Below are positions 51,280-63,200 of a stretch of DNA of 64,000 nucleotides, in pieces. The stretch lies in the NCBI GenBank assembly GCA_026874595.1, contig CM049316.1, positions 10,530,839-10,594,838 on the forward strand, in the 5' to 3' direction. Positions within the stretch are counted from its first letter, which is position 1. The number at the start of each line of letters is the position of its first letter. The notes under the pieces are model-generated. The model had not been told where the DNA came from. It searched no databases and saw nothing but the letters and a program-made list of their open reading frames with translations. Position numbers and translations under genes: made by a program. The stretch is from Sipunculus nudus. Taxonomy: Eukaryota; Annelida; Sipuncula; Golfingiida; Sipunculidae.

Positions 51280-54200
51280 ATGGATCATGATATGGAAGAG
51301 TGTTACAACGCCACCCTGGAGGTGGCCAAAGAGGCCGGTGTGGTGAGTAAAACATTGTGCACAATACCAGTCTGGGACACGATGCTGGTGTAAAACACAC
51401 TTTAATGTCCCTGCAAAACAGAGAACTCTAGTAGGGCCTGCCTGTTTTCAGCAACCTGTGCAGGAGGATATCCTTTCACAAAACAAAAAATAAATACATA
51501 TAAACACAGAGATGAACAAACTGCAGGCCTATGGCCAAATGCAGCCAGCCATATGTGTTTTCATAGCTGGCAAAGATGTATACACAGAGATGTAATTCTG
51601 TTATACTCCATTAAATAAAGGCACAGACTGAGACTAGAGTATAATTCTATGGCCATGTTGTACAAAGAAATTGACAACAGTGATGGACAGCAAGTTTTCT
51701 ATCAGACAAACACGGAAAATATGAATAAGTTATTAAAGATTTGCCCATTTCAGATTAGATTCTTTCTTACACCCTGTAGGTTCTTGTCTATTTTGACAAA
51801 TGGCTGTAATTTTTTTGCAGATGATCAGAGAAGCGTTCAGTCAGGAGAAGAGAATAGAGACAAAATGCAGCGTGGCAGATTTAGTAACAGAAACAGACAA
51901 GGCAGTGGAGGATCTTATTATAAACACACTTAAAAAGAAGTTCCCATCTCACAGGTAAGTTTTGTGAAAAGCTGATGGTAAGCATGGGGGATTACATTTA
52001 TTCTTAATACAGATTAGAACTGGGTGATAAGCCTAAAACTAAATATAACCGTTAATGAATCAGTATGCATGATATCAGAACGATACAGGCAGTTCAACCC
52101 GCTATGATGTATGCTGTCTGTCTTGCTGCCATGTAATACAGGTTATACAAGCCCTGCAGCTTCCTGTGCTAACCAACTGGCCCCAGGGTGAAATGAAACG
52201 TTTCCTCAAGTTCCAGCCCAAAACTGCATCACTGTAACATTATCAATACATTACAAGGAAGACCTGCCTAAGGACCATGACACCAAGTATTGTCCCCTAC
52301 ATATTGTGTATGCATTATTATAAAACATTATTGTGTGTCAATGATGTTAAGGTAAATATCTGAGTGTCTGTATAAGTGGTTGGTAGCATGTATGATCATT
52401 TAATTAAAATATTGAGCCTCGTGGATTGTGTCTTCATGCACGTAGACCTATGGGCAGCCATTGCTGTCTGCGGTCCTAGGGGCTTACCTCAATTTAGGCC
52501 TGTATGAAGACATCATTAATGAAAGCAGTTATTAAAATATAAATATCGTTTGAATCAGATGATATAATATTTATATATTGTTATGCTATTTCAGTATTGG
52601 GCCAGGGAACATTCATATGATCCTTTGATGCAGGTTTAAAATACATCAAGATTCTGTTTGTACATTCATATCAATAACATGAAACATTCCCATTCTCAGA
52701 TATTATCATTGGGCAAACCTCCCTGAATCCATGCACTTTAGCAGTCATAATTGACTATACTGATCCATCCCTTCAGTTCCATTCGTGCAAGTCTGACTGT
52801 ATTCATCTTTAATTACAGAAACAAACTTGAATACCTATGGAGTACAGTGAAATTCTAGTGAGAGAACTACATGTACCACAGTACAAGCGCAAGCATTCTG
52901 ATATTCCTCATACAGTGAAACATTTTAAAGTACCATTATTTGTATGTCACCCAACTTGTATATTATAAACCTGTCTTCCTGATATAATATGGAATTATTT
53001 TTTGTTTTGTTTTCAGGGAGTAATTAAACATTTCTCAAAACTCAAATATTAACACAGGAAGTAAAAATGGAAAAAATAAACAGATGTTTATTAAAGTAAT
53101 TGTATTCCAAAAACGCTAAAATTATTCTGGTATTCTTTTGTATGTAGTTTTATAGGAGAAGAATCTGTAGCCGCCGGCCAAAAATGTGTCTTGACTGACA
53201 ACCCCACCTGGATTATAGATCCCATCGACGGAACGTCCAACTTTGTTCACAGGTAGTGGAAGCTTATCATTAATTGATCATTAAGTGATGAGGTTACAAT
53301 ATTAATTTCTGTTAGATGAGGGATAGCTTTATTCTTTGGAGCTGAGGAGGCAGGGATTAAATCAAGTTGAAGTAACCATGCTTATGAGACAGATCTGCTT
53401 TTCAAAATAAGTTGATACTTTGACCTTGAATCTATGACAAAGTTTTGGATACTTAGTAATTTAGAAAAATAGGAAAATTTTTTCAAAGAAAAAAATATTT
53501 TATATATCAGGACAACTGCTTTAATTGCTTGATTTTCAAAATATTATGTGATGTTGCAGTTCCCAGAGAAGGGATATTTATGATATCACATCTAGATTCA
53601 GTATATAAACTTTTGCATAGTGGTGAGCAATTACCTGCAAACCAAAACATGTACTGCTTCACCAGAAAAGTTTAAAAGATCAGATACCTTTATATAAATA
53701 TAAAGTAATTTAACAGAATCCTTGAATGACATAGTTCGCTTTTAGTCATCTGTTGTAATGACATACAATTTATTTTCATTTATGTTTGTATTTTTGATAG
53801 ATTTCAATATTTATATATGTATTTTTGACAGATTCCCATATAATTTTATGTATTTTGACAGAGTTTTATAATTATTTATGTATTTTGACAGATCTGTATA
53901 TTTATTTATGTAATTTGACAGATTTGTAAATTTATTTATGTATTTTTACAGATTTCCATATGTTGCTGTATCAATAGCATTGGTTGTCAACAAGAAGGTC
54001 AGTGATTATTTCAAAATTTAATCAACATGTGACTATTTTGAAATAAATAACTACTCAACAATGCAAAAACTTAAGGTTTTATAATTTGAAGGAGATTCCA
54101 GCACCTGTTAATTAATTATTCAGCTAATCATACCAGATTTTATCACACGTGTGATGACTTTTTGCATTTTGGCCATTTAGTTTGTCTTAATGTCACATTG

Positions 54201-57200
54201 AAAACTCTTCTATTCAGGTAATCAAATATTATCACTGCCCTTGCCTGTAAATATTCAGTCACAAAAAGATTTGCTTAACCTGGTCACTTTTCCATTGAAA
54301 CTTAGTTATTCTCAAATAGATAATCTAAATTCCTCACCTAAATGTATAATCAGTATTGAAAGAGTGGTCATTTAGCTTATAAAACCTAGGTTTTCTTTTC
54401 TATTTTAGATTCTAAAGCTATTTTAATGAGAGTTTTAGACTTATTTTATAAATACTTGTGGGCTGTAACTGATTCAGAAATCAGTTTTATGGAACATAAG
54501 AATCTGTGTTTATATAAATATGCTAATGGATAATATTTTGCGACATAATTTCAGACAGAGATTGGGTTGGTTTATAACCCCATCCTAGAACAAATGTTCA
54601 CAGCAAGGCCAGGCCATGGAGCCTTTTGTAATGGTGAAAGGTTAAAGGTCACGGGTAACAAAGGTCAGTCTCAAGATAAGTTTGGTTCACCTTGGCATGT
54701 CTAATATCTGTAAGCTTAAGTTACTGCAAGATAACTTTATACTTTAAAAAAATAAAAGCATTTATGTAGGTTTGTACTAATGTTATCTTGAATAGTCTGT
54801 GAACATTATGAATTTTCATAATAAATACTCCTAATGATGACATATTAAGCATTTGGATTTGCTTTCAGTATTGACATAGCCATTTCAACATGTCATGTTT
54901 TCTATTTTGTGTAATTTAATGCTATAGTTTGTAAATAAACAGATAAAAGTAATAAAAACAACATGTTAACTAAACTATCATTGTAACCATGATGCTGAAG
55001 ACATAAAATAATAATTTAAATGCAGGCTTAAATTTTCTTGATAAGACAGATATGACATATCTCTCAATGCCAGCAAATTAGTTTGTTGCTTTTTTAGGTT
55101 TATTTTTGGTGCTCCTAGGAATCTTTTATATGTATTACTTTTTACCAAAGATCTCAGTAAATCACTCATCTTGACTGAGTTTGGGTCCCAGAGAGTACCT
55201 GCTGTATTAGATTCAAGATTACGAACGATGAGGAAAATCATCGACCAGGCTCATGGGTAAGTGGTTTTCTGTATGCTTTTTCAGTTTTGTGCTATTCAAA
55301 AAATCTCCTTTTCACTTTTATATTGTCTTATAAAAGAAAAAGAAAAAAGTTACATAACTGTAAAATAAATATGTTATTCTAATTTCAAAATATGAAAATC
55401 ATAAATTTTGGCCACAGTATACAGAATAAAATTCAGTTATAAAAAAATAAATTCCATGTGTTTATATTGTCAATTTTTTCTGTTCTATTTTTTTTTTTTT
55501 ACTTTATATGAAGTAATTTGATAAACTAAAGGCAGATTTAGTTAATCAATATAAAGTATGTCAGTTTTAAAGGGAGCATTGAATGGACATAGACTTAAAC
55601 AAAAGGCATAAACTTTGACAAAAGGTGTTTATTTGCATTCATATATGTTTAAAATAAAATACAATAAATTTGTAAATGCATACATTGATTTGAATGCTTT
55701 ATCAAATCTATAAATTTAATAGAAGTGATTTTTGTGGCATGCTGTGGTTAGTAATAAGCTTTGTATTCTTCAATGTTGTTAACCAGAATCATTATTTGAT
55801 TTATGTGGATACCATTCTTTATATATATACGTGATAAAATGCTTTGTACCTGACTGTGAAGCCAAAGTGATAGGTACTCTGGTAAGATCTCCCAACTTTT
55901 AACTGCACCAAAGAACTGTGTTTGCTTGTTAACAGCTGGTAACAGGCTTCATGCACTACAGTAATGTTTTAACCTCAGGATAGAAAAAGAAAGGCACAAA
56001 CCTGTGCGCATGACTACAGCTTTCACCTTAATGATGTTACCTGGGTTTCAGTTACCTGGTACATCAAAATAACATACAAATTGATTATAATGCATACAGC
56101 ATCTCTCAGCACCTTTATCTTAGGCCAGCCTCCATCCATACATGGTAAAAAGGACTACATGCTGCTCTTAGGTTGAATCTGAGTTTGATAGCTCTCATTT
56201 GTGGTTATAATAACCTTTTGCAGTCTGTATGGGAGAAACAGGTTAACAAAATGACAGTATAATCTTGCAGGTTTTAGCACTGATTGTTTTATGCAAGGCT
56301 AGATAGTCTACGATTACATGAGATCCTTTATAAATGACTGCAGTATCACAAAACATTTAAGTATAGACATGTGCCCGGGCTTAATCTCAGCTTCTCCAGT
56401 GAAATATAGTCAAGAATGAAGTTACAGCATTTGTGAAGCTGGAATGATACAATATGAAAAAGACAATTTTCACTGTAAGAGTTTAGGTATATTACTTATT
56501 GCCCAATGTTGTGTTATTGCCAACAGGCTGTGGGAACTATTTAACCTGGACGGTAGGTATATTTATAGTACTGGGATCTCGGATTGTCGCCTGACAATTT
56601 TGTGTATTAACATGCAGTTTTGATGTAGATTAAATCCATTGTATTTAAGAGGATTTATCTTATAAGACATTTCAGGTGAGGAATATGCCCTCATGGTTAT
56701 GTCATTTATCTCTCATTTGTAGGCTCTGGGCTGAATAGTATTCACCACATTTTATAAATAGGCAACAATTTTAAACTTTCAGTTATACAACATTGGGCAT
56801 TGCTACAGTATATGATATACACATTTAACTGTTTGTTTGGCTTTATATTTTATTTTATAAAGAATTAAATGCAAACATGTAATTGTTTACAAGAATTTTC
56901 ATTATTATTATTACCAAAATTATGTCTTTTATGTGAATATTGTAAATATTGCTTGGTAACCAATACACTGGAATCTTATTAATTAAATGGAAGCTTTAGG
57001 GAGGAAATTATAGATATATAGGTTTGATTGGATGAGGTAAAATGATAGAATCCCTGAAGAAACACAATATGCAAGATAAGTATAAAGTACAGAAATGAAT
57101 TTTCAGTTTATAGAATACAGAGCAACCCAGTTTTATCAGAGGAATCTTGTTGCCTTGTAATTGCAGAATTCGTGATTTGGGTGCAGGTTCCCTCCACTGT

Positions 57201-60200
57201 TGTCAGGTAGCTTCAGGTTTAGCAGATGGTTATTACCACCAGCCGACCAATGCCTGGGACATCGCAGCAGGTGTCCTAATAGTAACAGAAGCAGGTGGTG
57301 TTGCCAGGTGCACATCAGGTACATCCCACTCTCCGAGCATATGATACTCTCCCATCCAAACTTATAGATTGGTACCCTGCTTTATTAATGTGGCTAAGTT
57401 CAGTGTATAACAAAGATAGGCTGACACCTAGATTTTCATTAATAGTGGGAGCATTAATGGAGCAGGGTACCAATCTAAAAACATAGGCCTGTACAACTCC
57501 TCAGATAAGCATGAATCTCATGTCAGATATGAAGTTATGCCCACTCTCCAAGCCTAAATCCTGTAAACTTTCAGCAAAAGTTTACCAACTTTGACAACTT
57601 TTTGCACATATGGCAATGTCCACTATCAAAGCATAAAGCTATGGGCATGTTTGGCAAGTTGCTTGGTTGGTTGTGAACAGAAGCTGGTTGCTGGATTGCA
57701 CTCAAATGCTAGTTGGTAAAAACAAAATGGCTTCTCTGAGATGAATATGCATATCTCTCAAGCTGAATATGCATTTTTCAGGACCATTGTAATTTGTGGT
57801 TGATTCATTTGTGCTTAGCTGATTCAGCTTGCTAAGGCTTAGGGATATCCTTCGTCCATTCAGTATGTCAGTCTTCATGCACATGTATATGAGTTATGGA
57901 GTTGACAGATTTTGCATGGCAGGTATGTAGACTAATAACTCTTACATTTAGTTAACAATTGTATGTTTAGCTCTGTTGAATTAATATGCACATAAAGCTC
58001 TGCCATGTTTGACTATAGTCTGCCTGCCTAGCCAGTGAATTGTTAGCAGGGCATGTATTTGTGTCTTTTAGGGCTATAAGCTTCTAGCTTGATATCATGA
58101 CAAGTTATGGTGAAATCTTAGAAATAAAAAATAGGTTAAAATGTTTTACATTCTACTGGATGTAGTTAAAAAGTGATAATGAGCACCATTAAAACCTTGT
58201 GACAGTGTTTGAGGAATCTTAACATACACCTGGCACAGGTCAATAACAGGAAAATAAGTAACCCAATTTTTTTAGCAACCCGGTGAGCTAATGCGATGGT
58301 GCAGCGTCGTCCGTCGTGCGTTGTCTGAACTTAAACCATAGCTATTTAAAAAAGGCAAGAGCTAGGATCACCAAATTTTTTGCAAATAATCAATCATCTG
58401 AAAAACTCTATCGGATTTTGTTTATTTTTTCCTAACTGCATTTTCTTAGATTTTATAGGGAAAAAAGCTAAAAAAGCTTTAAAGTCTTCTTCTCTGAAAC
58501 TGTCCAGCCAAATTGTCCAGTATTTCACAGAAATGATCCCTGGAACAATCTCTCTCAAATTTGTTCAAATGGTTCCAGTTTGGGGATTTTTGGCCAAGTT
58601 ACAGAAGGTTGAACTTAGTTATCTGTCCAAAAAAGCACACTAAAATTAAAATACCAGAAACGGCTAGAGCTATAATGACCAAATTTTATACCAATATTTT
58701 TCACATATATCATATCTGAAATTGAGGTATTAGTGGTGCCACCTACATTGATTTGTTTTTTACAAGCAAAAATGTAATTTTTAAACTCTTCTAGCTTATA
58801 CACTGATTTATGATGAAACTCTTTAGCTGATTGGTTTAAACTTTACAAGAATTATTCTTTGGTAGGGTTCTGCCAATTTTATAAGAATAGATTGGGTAAA
58901 TACGGCTTTAAAAAAGCATTGTAGCCAATTGAAAAAGGCTTTCTGTGTTTGAAAACAGATTTGACAACATGCTGAGTTTCAGCAGCCAAGTCAAGCGGTC
59001 ACTCAGTACAACCAGGTGGGGTCCAGACATCACCATGGCAACTGACCTAGCTCTGGCGGGTGTCTAGACTATGTGTCACAATGTGACACAATGTCTAGAC
59101 GCAGAATTCCCAGATTATTGGAACTATATCTTTTACCTGTTTGAAAAAAATTGGTTTGCGTTTTTAGCGAATCTGTGAGCATATGCAATTGTGTGGGGTC
59201 GTCCGTCCTGCGTCATAGCTATCTCAAAAAGGGCAGGGGCTAGCATCACCAATTTTTTTGCAAAAGATTTGTCATCAGTCATCATTTGTTTATTTTTTTT
59301 TCTAACTGCATTTTCATAGATTTTTGCACAGCGTCCATCTGTTCATCTGCCTTGGGATAAAAACACTCATATATCTGCATTGGTTGGACTTATTGACCTG
59401 AAATTTTGCAGGTTTATACATCCTTGGCAGCTTTCTTGATTTTAGGCAGGTGACGCCACCTACTTTCAAATTTATGCTGCAGACATCCAAGCTCATATGT
59501 CTGGAACCATTTGACCGATTGGGCAAACATTTTGCATGTTTATAGATCTCACATAGCTCTTCATCATATGCAAAACTGGTGGCGCCACCTGCAATCATTT
59601 TTGCACAGTATCCATCTGTTTGTTTGCCGTTGGATAAAATCACTCATACCTCGGCAGTGGTTTGACATATCTGCCTAAAATTTTGCATGTTTATACATCT
59701 TGGATAGCTTTCTTGCTTTTGTGGCAGGTTGGCGCCACCTACATTTATGTATATGCTGCAAACATTCAGGCTTATATTTCAGGACTGGTTTGACATATCC
59801 CCCTGAAATTTTGTGTGTGTATAGATCTCACATAGCTCTTAATCATAGACAAAAGTGGTGGCGCCACTTGCCACCTTTTTTGCACAGCATCCGTCTGTTT
59901 CTCTGCCGTGGGCTAAAATCACTCATATCTCAGTAGTGGTTTGACTTGGTCTGCCTAAAATTTTGCATGTTTATACATCTTGGACAGCTTTCTGGATTCT
60001 TTGGTAGGTGGTGCAACCTACATACACATTTCGGCTGAAGACATCCAGGCTATTATGCAACACACCTCACTCTATTTCCCCTTGCCACTCAATCCATGCC
60101 TTACTTCACCCGTCCCACTCTGATTTTGGCCGATTCAAGTAGTCGCTTGTTGACTACCCAAATTCTAGTTTTTGTGTTGTGTGCACCCATGCAAGAATTT

Positions 60201-63200
60201 CAGAAATGATGTTTGTTTAATTGTTTCGTGTTCTAAGTGTTTAGTACTTGCATTGTTCATATACATGTTACACATGTTCTTGAAAAGTTATGGTCCAGCA
60301 TTGAAGCATTATACCTGGTGTAATCTCATTGCACAGGTTCGCATTAGGCCTGTAGGCCTTGTTTATCAAAACTTAAAAATACCATATATGCAATGGGTTC
60401 TGGGGTGTGCAGTGTAGTTTGTGGCTTTCTTTGCTCTCAGGTTTTGCACACTTGTGACATAAATGAAAGTCATAGGACACTAGATCAAGAAAAGTGTAGT
60501 GTCTAAAAAATAAAAAGACGGTCTGAGTGCATTCAGGGAGTGTAACATCAGTACCAATGGACCAAATCCTGTATACTGTCAAAGTAGCTGGGATACAATA
60601 TGTGTCAAACTTGTTTGGTAAAAAAAGATATAATTTTTAGCAATTATCAATATGACACAGGGTTCAGACCTTCCTGTCTATGTATTTGACAGGATTCGGG
60701 GCCTTGGGTCGGCCGCTCTCAATATGTGTCTGGTAGCGGCGGGGAACATAGATGCGTTTTTCCATCAAGGCTTACACTGCTGGGATATTGCCGCTGCTGA
60801 GGTGGTAGTCAGGGAAGCTCAGGGCGTTGCCATGGATGTGACAGGTTGGTCACATGATCCACAAGTTCTGTCCATAGGAGCACTAACCTTTATTAAACCC
60901 TAGGTTTAGCATGGCATGTCACATAATGTGCTTAAGAGTAGGCCTGGCACAAGTTTTTATAGTTAACTGTGGTTTTGGTTTGATTTTCAACAACAAGTTT
61001 ATCATTGTCCTGTGTAAGATAAGTTAATTACACTTTATCCCTGAAAAAGGAAAAAAAAAAACAACGCGAGGTGTTGTTGCCATGATACAGTGCCACCAAG
61101 TAGTCTATACTTAATGTACAATGTGCTGCCCTCTGAAGGCAGTTGGTGGAACTACACCAGTATTTAAGCTGAATGCAACTTAAACCCCTATGGATAACCT
61201 TAACAAGCCTATGGTGAAAGCACTGTAATGCGGAGCATTTGACAGCCTAATTCAAATCCTGCCAGAGGCTTACAGCAAACTGGTGAAATCTAGATATATC
61301 CTTAAAAATCATTCAAATTTTTAACATTACTTATACAACAGACAGTGCCACCAACAGGCCATTGACCTTTCATTTAAAAAACACTTTACCCAGGTTTTAC
61401 TGATATAGCTTGTACTCTTCTTTGGGTCCAAAATATCTTTTTCCATAGTTTCAGAATACTGTAGTAGATGTGGGAACATAATTAAGCAGAACCTGTGGGT
61501 ATAAATAAAAGTTTGGTCAGGAATATAAGTGTTACAATGCACCATATGCAGTAACACACGGTGAAATGTCTTGTTCAGCTTAATACTCGACACATGGGAT
61601 TACGGTCAGTGGTGATGGAATCTTGTAATCGTAGCTAAGAGCAAGCTGTGTATGTGTGTGCTTGTATATGTTGGTATCGGTCAGACTTCAGCAGTGGTGG
61701 TTCTACAGTGCTTTGTCACTAACAATCAGCATTACAGTTCTTTTACTAAGGTGTAATGACACACAGCACATCAAAATGGCACTGGTTTTTACAATAGTGA
61801 GTACAATACAAATATCAAATTGAAGATTATAAACAAATTTAAAAAAAAGTACACAGCGAATTTATAGAAAACTTCTGTCAGATTTAGTAAAATTCATATA
61901 AAACAAAATCAGGGAAAGAATGATAATACATTTCAGTAATATCCAGTGCTGTTTTCTGTGTAATACTCTTGCTCCCCATCCTTTATCTCAGTGGTACGGA
62001 CACTTCCTCCCTTGAACAGTTAAATCCCCATGGTTTCCTATCCTTTGGCTTCATAATCAGTGATAGCGTTAAACATGACATAATCTGGTGAATGAATGAT
62101 GGCCATACCTTATTGTAACAGGATAAGGTGTACAGGCTCTGCAGCTATGTCTATGGTGCTGGTTGCCGCTGGTAACGCTGATGCTTTTTACGAGTTTGGC
62201 ATCCATTGCTGGGATATTGCTGCGGGGGATCTGATCGTTAGAGAAGCAGGGGGAACCGTTATAAACCCTACAGGTAATGTACTGTCAATGCTCAAAAACG
62301 TCACCACGTTTCCAGATTCTGACGGGGCTTCAGCTGTCTTTGATCTTTATCCACCTTTTAGAGTTCTTTTGTTATATTGTACTTAAAATGACCTTTATTT
62401 TATATGTCCTTGAACTGTCCTTGATCTTCAGAGTCTCCTTCAATTGTTAATATTTCATGGTCCTTATGAACTCATGATAATTTGATCTCACTCACTTTGT
62501 TTTAACAAATATTAACAATGGATTTGATGCGGATTTTCACATGAATGATTTTTACAGAATATATATTTTACATGTCTGAGTCCATTTGTCTCAGTCTGGA
62601 TGTAAGAGGTTTGAGTAAATAAATGCATGTTGTTGTCACAGATTACATAAAACATTACCTTTATCTTGTGTTCAGTAAGAACTCAAATTGTAAAGCATCA
62701 TTGAAGGATTTTAGCTCTTCTTTAAAGCCATACAAAAAGTACAAACTGCAAACTGATCAAAGGAGGCAATGTTAAGTTCTCTTTGTTCAGTCCTTTGTAA
62801 AGGTGACACAGTTACCGTGGTTTCTCCTGTGTGTCATCTGATTGTTTGGTCCACGTTCGATGTTTCACATTTCAATGCTCTTTGTGTCTAGGACAGCGTT
62901 AAATGTTGGTCGTGACTGTGCTCGTGGAAGTTGAGGCATCCCATCCCAAACAACTCAGAATTGTGTCATTGTAGCAGATATGATTCTGATCACATGAGTT
63001 TTGTTATTGCCTTATATAAATACTGTACTATGGTATATCAAAAACCTGTCCAGTCTGAACCACCTGATGTTTTTATCATCAAACAGAACACTGATCAGTA
63101 GTCTTTCATGCTACATATACATCTTGCTATATCATCCTTTTTAACTGAAACATACAAAGTTTAATACTCTTTTCCTACATGTTCATTTTATATTAAACTA

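Noticed and set aside
56520..56552. Tiny AG...GT bracket in an IMPase intron as a microexon
   Set aside because: Does not fit the phase or the conserved protein at that point; the flanking exons already join in frame.
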